DNA from: Vulcanimicrobium alpinum
GTDB taxonomy: Bacteria > Vulcanimicrobiota > Vulcanimicrobiia > Vulcanimicrobiales > Vulcanimicrobiaceae
NCBI RefSeq assembly: GCF_027923555.1
Contig: NZ_AP025523.1
Coordinates: forward strand, 1,426,001 to 1,490,000
Reading direction: 5' to 3'
DNA length: 64,000 bases
Shown one piece after another: positions 7,658 through 15,631 of the stretch (the first letter of the stretch is position 1; each line of letters starts with the position of its first letter). Below the pieces are notes generated by a model that was not told the origin of the DNA, did no database searches, and saw only the letters and a list, made by a program, of their open reading frames with translations. The position numbers were made by a program, and so were the translations under genes.

Positions 7658-7881
7658 CCTATCCGATGTTCTCACGATCCGCATTTTCTGGTAGAGCTCT
7701 ATGTCATCGCTCGGGCACCCGGTTCAGTCAACGATTGTGAGAGCAATTCGCCACGAGTGCGCTGAGCAAGCCAAGACAACCGTATGTACCTGCCAAGAGC
7801 CCACAAAACATAACTATTAGTAATTAAATAGCAAACATACCATACTTGGACTTATTTAGGAATTTGCGCTAGGCTGGGAAC
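7658..7881 (+). promoter_or_regulatory. AT-rich intergenic region with putative promoter of the TDT gene
   Basis: The 224 bases after the oxidase operon become strikingly AT-rich from about 7805 to 7865, in a window otherwise very GC-rich. TTGGAC (7846-7851), 18 bp, then TAGGCT (7870-7875) is a possible promoter that would start at or next to the ATG at 7882, giving a very short leader or none; GGGAA just before the ATG could still serve as ribosome site. The 11-mer TACTTGGACTT at 7843-7853 is shared with 2412-2422. Confidence 0.45.
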
Positions 7882-9003
7882 ATGATCGCTCCGGCGGGTA
7901 GCCCTCGATTCGCCCACGTTATGTCCACCGCGATACTCGCTGCGGGCCCCGGCTGGTTCACGAGCGTGATGGGAACCGGAATTCTCGCGATCACGCTCAC
8001 CGTTGCCCCGGTGCAACTTCCGATCGTGCGTCATCTCGGTGCGGTGCTGTTTGCGATCGATGTCGCGATGTTCGTTGGTTTCACACTGCTGTGGACGATC
8101 GGCATCGCGCGCAGTCCTCGCACCGTGACCGAATCTTTGCACGATCCGGCGCGGGCGCAGACCTGGGGCGCGCCGCCGATGGCGTGCTTCACCGTCGCCG
8201 TCGGCTTTCTTCGGATAGCGAGCGGCGCAATCGATGCGGCAGCCTCTGTCGAAATCGCGCAAGCACTTTTCGTCGCCGGCGTCGTATTGAGCCTTTGGAG
8301 CGCGTTCCTCGTTCCCTACCTGATGTTCACTCGGCACGAGTTGACCCCACAGCGCGCCTACGGGAGTTGGTTGTTGCCGGTCGTCCCGCCAATCGTCGCG
8401 TCGGTGCCGGCTGCGCTCCTCTCTCCGACGTGGCCTGAATCAATGCGCGGCTCGATGCTGGGACTGGCCTACGCATTGTTGGGTCTCGGAGTCGCTCTTG
8501 CCGCGATCATCATCGTGATCTTTTACACGCGTCTGCTCTATCACAAGATCCCCGAAGCGGCAGTCGTCCCGACGATGTGGATCGTCGTTGGCCCGCTCGG
8601 CCAATCCGTCGCCGGAATCATCGCACTCGGGACCGTCTCGGCAAGCGTCTGGCCCGAACTCGGACACGGTCTTTACGTCGCGGGCGTCGCGTTCGGGCTG
8701 CTGGTGTGGGGTTTCGGCGTCTATTGGCTGCTGATGGCGCTCGCCGTCACGGTACGGGCTGCGCGTAAACACCTTCCGTTCTCGCTCGGTTGGTGGGCCT
8801 TCACGTTCCCCGTCGGTACGCTCACGTCTGGAAGCTACGGCCTGTACGCCGCCACCCATGCAGCCGTGTTCGACGTCGTCGGCTTGCTGCTGCTCGGCCT
8901 ACTCGCCACGACATGGTCGATCGTCGCCGTACGCAGTCTGCGTTCGATTGCTGTTACGATGCGCTTCGCGAAGAGCCCAAGCTCACGTCTGGCAACCGCC
9001 TGA
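7882..9003 (+). CDS. TDT/SLAC1-family transporter, possible sulfite exporter
   Basis: A 373-residue membrane protein with ten predicted helices. The opening GPGWFTSVMGTGILAI and the WGAPPMACFTVAVG segment are signature blocks of the tellurite-resistance/dicarboxylate transporter family (TehA, SLAC1, Mae1, Ssu1). Some members (fungal Ssu1, some bacterial homologues) export sulfite. Its place between SorAB/cbb3 and Sox genes makes sulfite or another sulfur oxyanion a reasonable substrate, but family substrates vary and the sequence alone does not decide. Confidence 0.8.
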   Translation: MIAPAGSPRFAHVMSTAILAAGPGWFTSVMGTGILAITLTVAPVQLPIVRHLGAVLFAIDVAMFVGFTLLWTIGIARSPRTVTESLHDPARAQTWGAPPMACFTVAVGFLRIASGAIDAAASVEIAQALFVAGVVLSLWSAFLVPYLMFTRHELTPQRAYGSWLLPVVPPIVASVPAALLSPTWPESMRGSMLGLAYALLGLGVALAAIIIVIFYTRLLYHKIPEAAVVPTMWIVVGPLGQSVAGIIALGTVSASVWPELGHGLYVAGVAFGLLVWGFGVYWLLMALAVTVRAARKHLPFSLGWWAFTFPVGTLTSGSYGLYAATHAAVFDVVGLLLLGLLATTWSIVAVRSLRSIAVTMRFAKSPSSRLATA

Positions 9004-9025
9004 ACCGCATCGCTGGAATGCGTAG

Positions 9026-9526
9026 TTATTGCGGCGATCCGTCGTCCGCGGGTTGACGCGGGCGCGGTGAACCGATGACGCCGCCGTCCTCGCCGCGAAC
9101 GAGCCGGCCGCCGGCTTCTTCGAGCACGCGCGCCGCGTCGCCGATGATTCCGGTCCAGCCGGCGATCACGACGACGCCGTCGGCGGGCATCTCACGCTGC
9201 AGGCGACGAGCGACGTCATCCGCGACACCGTGATCGGTGAGCGCGGAATAGAGCGTTTCCCCGCCGTCGCCGGAAAATAGCCGCACGAACGATTCGAACC
9301 ATCCCCCGCCCCGCTCCCGAACGACTTGCGAAAACGCGCCGTCATCCCGCAACGCTCGCGTCACACCGAGCCACGCGTTCTTGAAACCGGCATCGTGAAG
9401 TTTGGCGAGTGCCTTGACCCCCTCGGCCTCGCTCCGGAACAACGCCGCGATGGATCGTGGCTGATCCACGTAGCGATCGTCCTGTTTCCGGCCCGATGAA
9501 TCGGCCGACGTATCATTGCTATCCAT
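9026..9526 (-). CDS. YflT/general-stress 17M-like protein
   Basis: A 166-residue soluble protein. Residues about 23-60 (RSIAALFRSEAEGVKALAKL) and the later VADDVARRLQREMPADGVVVIAG segment resemble the repeated alpha/beta unit of general-stress-protein 17M/YflT-like domains. The N- and C-termini are polar and disordered. It is the only intact minus-strand gene in the sulfur island and lies next to transposase debris, so it may be pre-insertion backbone. Its biochemical function is not known. Confidence 0.6.
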   Translation of the reverse strand: MDSNDTSADSSGRKQDDRYVDQPRSIAALFRSEAEGVKALAKLHDAGFKNAWLGVTRALRDDGAFSQVVRERGGGWFESFVRLFSGDGGETLYSALTDHGVADDVARRLQREMPADGVVVIAGWTGIIGDAARVLEEAGGRLVRGEDGGVIGSPRPRQPADDGSPQ

Positions 9527-9603
9527 AGTGAGGATGTAGATACCTCCTGGCGGAGTCCGCGGGCGAGTGTAAAATCGAGTAGCTGAGGCCCGGAAATTAA
9601 GGG

Positions 9604-9656
9604 GCCATCGAGCGAACGGAGTGAGTGCTTGACGCTCTTCCTGGAGGCTCGATGGC
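9604..9656 (+). repeat. Inverted repeat covering the transposase start codon (left copy)
   Basis: GCCATCGAGC at 9604-9613 is perfectly complementary to GCTCGATGGC at 9647-9656. The 3' arm contains the ATG (9652) of the IS256-type fragment and abuts its GGAGG ribosome site at 9643-9647. Transcripts entering from outside would fold the start codon into a hairpin. Compare the similar hairpin at 10149-10217. Confidence 0.7.
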
Positions 9657-9955
9657 TAAAGAAAGTGTACCCCCCTCGGCGCTCGTCGACAACCTGGTCG
9701 CGGTCGTTTCCGAACCCCAGCTCGCCGACTTGCGGGAGCTCTTGGCGCTGGTCCTGGACCGAGCCATGCAACTCGAAATCGAACAGCGGGCCGGCGCCGG
9801 CCGCTACGAGCGCAGCGACGAACGCCGGACGTATCGCAATGGCACTCGGCCGCGGCGCTTCGATACGCGGCTGGGAACCCTTGATCTGGCCGTACCGAAG
9901 CTCCGGTTCGGCGGCTACGTGCCGGCGTTCCTTGAGCGCCGATCGCGCAGTGAAC
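9652..9955 (+). pseudogene. IS256-family transposase, N-terminal fragment (plus strand)
   Basis: From ATG 9652 the frame encodes MAKESVPPSALVDNLVAVVS and continues to VPKLRFGGYVPAFLERRSRSE, the N-terminal about 100 residues of an IS256/Mutator transposase (DNA-binding part, including YERSDERRTYRNGTRPR). At about 9955 the similarity stops and the frame runs into the antisense of a second IS256 fragment. The DDE catalytic domain is gone, so it cannot transpose on its own. Confidence 0.8.
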
Positions 9956-9956
9956 G

Positions 9957-10154
9957 CGTCTCCCATTGGCGCTCGCGGAAGCCGTTGCGGGCGTTCTGTC
10001 GGCCGGGGCCGCGCTCGCCGTAGGGCAAGCCGCAGAGTTCCTCAACATCGATCTCCATGATCCGCTGCCCGGCGTACTGGAGCATCTCGCGAACGAAGTC
10101 GACGTCGCCGCCCTTTTCGACGAGCTCGGAAAGTGCGATACTGGGTTTGGCCAT
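9957..10154 (-). pseudogene. IS256-family transposase, N-terminal fragment (minus strand)
   Basis: Reading leftwards from ATG 10154, the frame encodes MAKPSIALSELVEKGGDVDF and continues to CGLPYGERGPGRQNARNGFRERQWETR, the N-terminal about 65 residues of another IS256 subfamily. Similarity ends near 9957, where it is joined head to head to the plus-strand fragment. The catalytic domain is absent. An AAAGGGA ribosome site lies 8 bases before the ATG. Confidence 0.8.
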
Positions 10155-10217
10155 CGTGGATCCCTTTCGGTCGGTTATTTGTTGCAAAAACAACCTTCGC
10201 CGAAAGCCACGATGGCC
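10149..10217 (-). repeat. Long inverted repeat occluding the minus-strand transposase start
   Basis: GGCCATCGTGG at 10149-10159 pairs perfectly with CCACGATGGCC at 10207-10217. Inside it, CTTTCGG (10164-10170) pairs with CCGAAAG (10200-10206) and GTTG (10181-10184) with CAAC (10191-10194). On the minus strand the distal arm carries both the AAAGGGA ribosome site and the ATG (10152-10154), so a transcript read in from outside would hide both. Confidence 0.75.
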
Positions 10218-10343
10218 GCTCTCTATGCTACAAGGGCGACCCTCTCATACACCACGGGCCGGGACACGATCGCATCGCCGGCATTTGACGACGGATCGCC
10301 GGGAACGTCGTGGCCGGACCAAAACGGCTGCTGTGGGGTATAT

Positions 10344-11291
10344 ATGGATCGATCTCGGCGCGATGATTTGGCCTCGTCGCTCAACTGTGCGCTCTTGCGG
10401 ACGTTCACGTGTGTCGCGGAGCTGGGGAGCATGACGCGCGCCGCCGAAGCGCTCTACCTCGCGCAGTCGGCCGTCTCGACGCACGTTGCCACCCTGTCGT
10501 CACACGCGGGTGGCCCGCTGTTCGAACGCCGTGACGGAAAGCTGGTCCCGACGCCGCTCGGCCGGATCCTGTACGACGAGGCGTGCGAGATCTTGGCGTG
10601 GGTGAGCGCATTGGAACACCGGCTGCGCGAGGCGATCGCCGCGGATTCGCGGCGCATCGCGGTGTCGTGCACGCGGACAGTGTGCGAGACGTCGGTCGCC
10701 CGGATCGTCTCGCTCTTCGCCCGAGCCCATCCGGGCCTTCCCTTGGGGATTACGAGCGGTACGGTTAAGGACGCGGAGATGCGTCTGCGCACCGGCGAAA
10801 GCCACGTCGCGCTCGTCGAGGGCGACGTCGAGATGCGAGGCGCTCAGCTCGCGCCGTTTCATATCGACCGGCTTCTGGTGGCCGTACCGGCGCGTCACGC
10901 GCTCGCAGGCCGCACGACGGTCACGCTCGACGAGGTTGCTCGGTATCCGTTCGTGTTGCGCGATCGAACGTCCGGGACGCGGCTGTTGATCGAGCAGCGC
11001 TTGGGCCGCCGTTTCAAACGGCTTGAGATCGCATTCGAGCTCGAGGGGAACGCGGAAGTGGTCTCGTGCGTGGAAGCGGGCATCGGTCTCGCGCTCCTGT
11101 CCGAAACTGCCGTGTCCGGCGCGCTGGCGCTTGGGACCGTCGCCACGATCGCGCTTGCGGACATCGATCTCTCGCGCACGTTTCACGTTGCAATCCCGAG
11201 AGACCGTACGATTCCGGAAGGCGCCGCGTGCTTCGCGGACTGGCTTACGAGCCGCTACGCGAAGGCTCGTCAAGATCTCGTATCCGCGTAG
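10344..11291 (+). CDS. LysR-family transcriptional regulator
   Basis: A 315-residue protein with an N-terminal winged helix-turn-helix at about residues 14-72 (ELGSMTRAAEALYLAQSAVS) and a two-lobed substrate-binding domain beyond residue 100. ATG 10344 is used, preceded by GGGG at 10336-10339; reading further upstream enters transposase debris. It ends 108 bases before soxS in the same orientation, so it is the best candidate regulator of the sox genes. The effector is unknown; sulfur compounds are a guess from position. Confidence 0.85.
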   Translation: MDRSRRDDLASSLNCALLRTFTCVAELGSMTRAAEALYLAQSAVSTHVATLSSHAGGPLFERRDGKLVPTPLGRILYDEACEILAWVSALEHRLREAIAADSRRIAVSCTRTVCETSVARIVSLFARAHPGLPLGITSGTVKDAEMRLRTGESHVALVEGDVEMRGAQLAPFHIDRLLVAVPARHALAGRTTVTLDEVARYPFVLRDRTSGTRLLIEQRLGRRFKRLEIAFELEGNAEVVSCVEAGIGLALLSETAVSGALALGTVATIALADIDLSRTFHVAIPRDRTIPEGAACFADWLTSRYAKARQDLVSA

Positions 11292-11325
11292 CCATCGGTG
11301 TCGCCGCCGGTCTATCTCGATTTTC

Positions 11326-11338
11326 GATGGCGGCCATC
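11326..11338. promoter_or_regulatory. Candidate operator between lysR and soxS
   Basis: GATGG-CGG-CCATC is a perfect 5-bp dyad with a 3-bp centre, flanked by AT-rich ATTTTC on the left and ATATTT on the right. It lies in the 108-bp gap between the LysR gene and soxS, where a LysR protein controlling sox would bind. No experimentally known box is matched. Confidence 0.35.
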
Positions 11339-11399
11339 ATATTTCTCAATGCCCGTTCGCGAGGCAGCGGTCCGTGCCGCAGCCAACGACACCCGACGA

Positions 11400-11804
11400 A
11401 TGTCGCATGCGAAGTTTCGAGCAATCACATGCCTGGTTGCTTTTTTCGCCGTCGTGCTGATGTCTGGCGCTAAAGCCGCTGTCTCGTTACCGGCGCGCGA
11501 CCAATTGGTCATGTTCGAGCAGGAAGGCTGCCCGTACTGCGCCGCGTGGAACCGAGATGTCGGCAATGTGTATTCGAAAAGCGACGAAGGGAAAGCGTTT
11601 CCGCTTCGCCGGGTCGACATCCATCACACTCGCCCCGCCGATCTCCGGGCCGTCGGCAGCGTGCGGTTCACGCCGACGTTCGTCGTGATGCATTGCGGCC
11701 GCGAGTTCGCTCGAATCACGGGATACCTCGGCAACGAACAGTTCTGGGGGCTTCTCGACCAAAGCGTCCGTTCGATCAAGGAGTCGTCGGCGTGCGCTTC
11801 GTGA
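11400..11804 (+). CDS. soxS: SoxS-like periplasmic thioredoxin
   Basis: A 134-residue protein with signal peptide (AITCLVAFFAVVLMSGAKA) and a thioredoxin-fold domain containing EQEGCPYCAAWN, so the redox pair is CPYC. The cis-proline strand is present in RFTPTFVVM. SoxS in other sox loci keeps the SoxY cysteine reduced and active. ATG 11400 places the signal peptide at the N-terminus; ATG 11349 is a possible earlier start. It overlaps soxX by 13 bases. The CcdA-type protein at 17892 is its likely electron donor. Confidence 0.82.
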   Translation: MSHAKFRAITCLVAFFAVVLMSGAKAAVSLPARDQLVMFEQEGCPYCAAWNRDVGNVYSKSDEGKAFPLRRVDIHHTRPADLRAVGSVRFTPTFVVMHCGREFARITGYLGNEQFWGLLDQSVRSIKESSACAS

Positions 11805-12301
11805 ACGGAATCGCGCGTTCGTGGAAGGTGGTCGTTCCGGCCGTGGGGCTGTCGCTGACGCCGATTTGGGGCGCGGTTGCACAGCCCGCGCCGGACACGA
11901 CGCCCGCACCGATCGTCTCGTATCGCGTCGTTGCCGACGGCGTCCCCGAGTCGCTCACGGGACGGCCGGGCGACCCGGTCGAGGGCCGTAAGGTCGTCGA
12001 AGACCGCAAACTCGGCAACTGTCTGAGCTGTCATGCGTTCCCGTTTGCCGCCGAGGACCCGGGCAACATCGGGCCGGATTTGCAAGGCGTCGGCGCGCGG
12101 CTCAGCCCCGCCGAATTGCGGTTGCGGGTGGTAAACATGAAAGTTCTCGACCCGCAGACGATCATGCCCGCGTACTACCGCGTCGCCGGCTTGCGCGACG
12201 TCGGCAAGGCGTTCGGCGGCAAGCCGATTCTCACCGCCCAACAAGTCGAGGACGTCGTTGCGTTCCTCGCAAGCACCAAATCGACGGGAGCCAAGCGATG
12301 A
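11792..12301 (+). CDS. soxX: SoxX, monohaem cytochrome c of the thiosulfate-binding complex
   Basis: A 169-residue exported cytochrome with signal peptide to about residue 30 and haem site NCLSCHAF. The segment NIGPDLQGVGARLSPAELRL and DPQTIMPAYYRV (axial Met) are typical of SoxX. GTG 11792 is chosen because AAGGAG (11778-11783) sits 8 bases upstream inside soxS. SoxX pairs with SoxA to attach thiosulfate oxidatively to SoxY. Confidence 0.9.
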   Translation: MRFVNGIARSWKVVVPAVGLSLTPIWGAVAQPAPDTTPAPIVSYRVVADGVPESLTGRPGDPVEGRKVVEDRKLGNCLSCHAFPFAAEDPGNIGPDLQGVGARLSPAELRLRVVNMKVLDPQTIMPAYYRVAGLRDVGKAFGGKPILTAQQVEDVVAFLASTKSTGAKR

Positions 12302-12762
12302 CCGATCCATCTTTAAGCAGGCGCGGTGCGATCGCGCTGGCAAGCCGCGGCTGCGTTATCGCGCTCGCCGCGTGCCTATTCCCCACAGAGGCCTGGGCGT
12401 CGCCGAGCGAAGCGAAAGCCTTGCTGGCGACCCTCGGCCCGGGCGCGCTTCAGCCTGGGAAGGTGACGATCGGGGCCCCCGAGATCGCGGAGAACGGCAA
12501 CACGGTTCCGATCATGATCGACGTCGACAGCCCGATGACCGACGCGAGCTACGTCAAGACGATCATGATGGTCGCCGACGGAAACCCGCTGCCCGGCGTC
12601 GCGCGCTTCGAGCTCTCGCCGGCGAACGGCCGCGCGCACGTGGAGTTCCGCATCCGGCTCGCGCAGACGCAAAACATTACCGCGGTCGCGCTCATGAGCG
12701 ACGGCACGATGTGGACCGCGACGAAAAACGTCAAGGTCACCATCGGCGGCTGCGGCGGATAG
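12298..12762 (+). CDS. soxY: SoxY, sulfur-carrier protein
   Basis: A 154-residue protein with a Tat-like leader (LSRRGAIAL) and the invariant C-terminal GGCGG, whose cysteine carries the sulfur intermediate. It starts by an ATGA overlap on the soxX stop. SoxY exports with SoxZ as a folded heterodimer, consistent with the Tat signal and with the leaderless SoxZ next door. Length and motif match the family, so the assignment is secure. Confidence 0.95.
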   Translation: MTDPSLSRRGAIALASRGCVIALAACLFPTEAWASPSEAKALLATLGPGALQPGKVTIGAPEIAENGNTVPIMIDVDSPMTDASYVKTIMMVADGNPLPGVARFELSPANGRAHVEFRIRLAQTQNITAVALMSDGTMWTATKNVKVTIGGCGG

Positions 12763-12775
12763 AGAGGAAACGGCA

Positions 12776-13105
12776 ATGGCTTCAAACGTCGAATCGCGCC
12801 TACGCGTGCCCACCACCGCGAAAAAGGGCGACATCATCGACATCAAGACGCTGATCTCGCATCCGATGGTATCGGGCCAAGCGAAAGACGCCGCCGGCAA
12901 GATCATCCCGCGCGACATCATCAATACGTTCACGTGCACGTTCAACGGCAAGCAAGTGTTCGCGATGAAGCTCGAACCGGCCATATCCGCTAACCCGTTC
13001 ATCTCGTTCCCCGTCAAGATGACCCAGGACGGTACGTTCGACTTTCAATGGGTCGACGACAACGGCCAGGTCTACAAAGACTCCGCCAAAGTCACCGTGA
13101 CGTGA
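12776..13105 (+). CDS. soxZ: SoxZ, partner of the SoxYZ carrier
   Basis: A 109-residue protein without signal peptide, beginning after AGAGGAAA at spacing 6. KGDIIDIKTLISHPMVSG and the FTCTFNGKQVFAMKLEPAIS strand pattern are characteristic of SoxZ. It is expected to cross the membrane bound to SoxY. The next gene starts within its stop codon (GTGA). Confidence 0.93.
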   Translation: MASNVESRLRVPTTAKKGDIIDIKTLISHPMVSGQAKDAAGKIIPRDIINTFTCTFNGKQVFAMKLEPAISANPFISFPVKMTQDGTFDFQWVDDNGQVYKDSAKVTVT

Positions 13106-13923
13106 GCCTGCGACCAGGCGTCCTGCCGGCGGCTGCCGCGACCGCGTTTGCACTCACGATGGTCTTCGGCATCGCATTGCTCGTGCGTTCGCAGACGCAG
13201 GGCGATCTGGGGAAGTACACCGTCGGCAACAAGAAGTCGGGCTACGTCTACGCGACACCGCAGACGCGGGCGATGCAAGATGATGACTTCCAGAACCCCG
13301 GATTCTTATGGATCGACAAGGGTAAGGCGCTGTGGAACAGTGTCGACGGCGGCGCAGGAAAGTCGTGCGCGTCCTGCCACAACGCCGCGGAAATCTCGAT
13401 GAAAGGCGTCGGTGCGAGCTATCCCAAGTATGACGCAAAGGCCGGTCACGTCATCGACATCGAGCAGCGCATCGGCATGGAACGCGAGCGCATGGGCGCC
13501 GCGCCGTGGGCGTGGGAGTCGGAGCAGTTGCTGGCGATGACCGCATATCTTAAGCTGCAGTCCCGCGGCATGCCCGTGGACGTATCGAGCGACGGGCCGG
13601 CGCATGGGGCATGGCAACAGGGAAAAACGTTCTACGAGACGCGGCGCGGCCAGCTCGACATGGCGTGCGCGCAGTGCCACGTGCAGAACAACAACCGCAA
13701 GCTGCGCACGGAGACGCTGAGCCAAGGGCAGACGAACGGGTTCCCGACGTACCGGTTGAGCTGGCAAACGCTCGGGTCGGTCCAGCGCCGCTTCCGCGAG
13801 TGTAACGAGCAGATCCGGGCGGAACCGCTCCCGTACGGCTCGCCACAGTACGTCGCGCTCGAGCTATACCTCGCGTCAACCGGAAACGGGCTGCCGGTCG
13901 AAGCGCCGTCGGTACGGAAATAG
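13102..13923 (+). CDS. soxA: SoxA, cytochrome c L-cysteine S-thiosulfotransferase subunit
   Basis: A 273-residue exported protein with two haem-c sites, SCASCHN and ACAQCHV, plus the conserved RECNEQIRAEP, in which the cysteine is the active-site haem ligand that becomes a persulfide. N-terminal hydrophobic segment AAAATAFALTMVFGIALLV acts as signal or anchor. GTG 13102 overlaps the soxZ stop. With SoxX it forms the enzyme that links thiosulfate to SoxY. Confidence 0.92.
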   Translation: MSLRPGVLPAAAATAFALTMVFGIALLVRSQTQGDLGKYTVGNKKSGYVYATPQTRAMQDDDFQNPGFLWIDKGKALWNSVDGGAGKSCASCHNAAEISMKGVGASYPKYDAKAGHVIDIEQRIGMERERMGAAPWAWESEQLLAMTAYLKLQSRGMPVDVSSDGPAHGAWQQGKTFYETRRGQLDMACAQCHVQNNNRKLRTETLSQGQTNGFPTYRLSWQTLGSVQRRFRECNEQIRAEPLPYGSPQYVALELYLASTGNGLPVEAPSVRK

Positions 13924-13924
13924 G

Positions 13925-15631
13925 ATGGTAACGCGTCGAGACTTCGTGCAGGCCGCAATCGCGACGGCCGTTCTGACGGGCTCGTCGACCGGATTGGCGC
14001 GCGCCGCAGCGCGCCAATCGATCACACAGGCGGACCTATTGCGCTTCGAGCCGATGGGTCAGGTGACGCTTCTCCACTTCACCGATCTCCATGCGCAGCT
14101 GCGGCCGGTGTACTTCCGGGAGCCGTCGGTCAACATCGGCGTGGGAACGAACGCAGGCTTGCCGCCGCATCTCACCGGCAATGCCTTTCTCGAGGCGTTC
14201 GGCATCCCGCCGGATACCGCGAACGCTTACGCGCTGAGCTCGGCCGACTTTGCGGCGCTCGCAAAAGAGTACGGGCGCATGGGCGGATTCGACCGTATGG
14301 CGACGCTCGTCAAAGCGATTCGTGCCGAGCGGCCGACCCAAACGCTGCTGCTCGACGGCGGCGACACGTGGCAAGGCTCGTACACGTCGCTCAAGGAGCG
14401 CGGCGCCGACATGGTCGCCGCACAAAACCTGCTCGGTGTCGAAGCGATGACGGGACACTGGGAGTTCACCTACGGACAAGACCGCGTCAAGGAGCTCAAG
14501 GCGCAGCTCAAGGCGCCGTTCCTATGCGGCAACGTCAAGGACGCGACTTGGGGCGAGCGGATCTTCGACGGCACCAAAGTGTTTGAGCGCGGGGGTGTGG
14601 CCGTCGCCGTGATCGGACAAGCCTTCCCGTACACGCCGATCGCCAACCCGCGCTGGCTGATGCCGGATTGGTCCTTCGGGATCGAAGAGGACCGCGTGCG
14701 CGCCGAGGTGGACGCTGCGCGAAAAGCGGGCGCCGACGTCGTGGTGCTGCTCAGCCACAACGGGTTTGACGTGGACCGCAAGCTCGCGGCGCGCGTCACC
14801 GGGATCGACGTCATCTTGACGGGTCACACGCACGACGCCATCCCGCGCAGCGTCATGGTCGGCAAGACCATCTTGACCGCGCCCGGATCCCACGGAAAGT
14901 TTCTCGGCCGCCTCGACCTGTACGTGAAAGGCAAGCAGGTCGTCGATCACCGGTTCCGGCTGATCCCGATCTTCACCGACGCCATCGTGAGCGATCCGGC
15001 GATGGCAGCATTGATTGCAAACATCCGCGCGCCGTACGAGGCCGAGCTGGATCGCGTGCTGGCGCGTACCGACTCGCTGCTGTATCGGCGCGGGAACTTC
15101 AATGGAACGTTCGACGATTTGATCTGCCAATCTCTGCTCGCGGAGCGCAACGCGCAGATCGCGCTCTCGCCCGGATTCCGCTGGGGCACGTCACTCCTGC
15201 CGGGACAAGACATCCGCATCGAGGACCTCTACAATCAAACAGCAATCACCTATCCCGCGGCCTACCGGTCCACGATGACCGGCGCCACGCTGAAAAGCGT
15301 CTTCGAAGACGTGGCGGACAACCTGTTCAACCCCGACCCGTACTATCAGCAAGGCGGCGACATGGTGCGCGTCGGCGGCATGTCGTACGCCATAGACGTC
15401 GCGAAACCGATCGGCTCGCGCATCTCCGAGATGCGGCTGACGGACGGGACTGCTATCGAGCCGGCAAAGACTTACGTCGTCGCCGGCTGGGCCTCGGTGA
15501 ACCAGGGTACGGAGGGCCCAGCCATCTACGACGTCGTGACGCGCTATCTCGAGCGCCGGCAAGTGGTGTCCGTGCCCGACCGCCAGGTTGTGCGCGTACG
15601 TGGGGCGGACCCGCGCGGGATCGCGCCCTGA
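13925..15631 (+). CDS. soxB: SoxB, dimanganese thiosulfohydrolase
   Basis: A 568-residue 5'-nucleotidase-like enzyme with a Tat-type start (TRRDFVQAA). Metal-binding motifs run in order: HFTDLHAQL, LLDGGDTWQG, TGHWEFTYG, LLSHNGFD and TGHTHDAIP. The C-terminal nucleotidase domain begins near residue 360. It hydrolyses the sulfone sulfur from SoxY as sulfate. The gene begins one base after the soxA stop and its own stop overlaps soxC (TGATG), so all are in one operon. Confidence 0.95.
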   Translation: MVTRRDFVQAAIATAVLTGSSTGLARAAARQSITQADLLRFEPMGQVTLLHFTDLHAQLRPVYFREPSVNIGVGTNAGLPPHLTGNAFLEAFGIPPDTANAYALSSADFAALAKEYGRMGGFDRMATLVKAIRAERPTQTLLLDGGDTWQGSYTSLKERGADMVAAQNLLGVEAMTGHWEFTYGQDRVKELKAQLKAPFLCGNVKDATWGERIFDGTKVFERGGVAVAVIGQAFPYTPIANPRWLMPDWSFGIEEDRVRAEVDAARKAGADVVVLLSHNGFDVDRKLAARVTGIDVILTGHTHDAIPRSVMVGKTILTAPGSHGKFLGRLDLYVKGKQVVDHRFRLIPIFTDAIVSDPAMAALIANIRAPYEAELDRVLARTDSLLYRRGNFNGTFDDLICQSLLAERNAQIALSPGFRWGTSLLPGQDIRIEDLYNQTAITYPAAYRSTMTGATLKSVFEDVADNLFNPDPYYQQGGDMVRVGGMSYAIDVAKPIGSRISEMRLTDGTAIEPAKTYVVAGWASVNQGTEGPAIYDVVTRYLERRQVVSVPDRQVVRVRGADPRGIAP

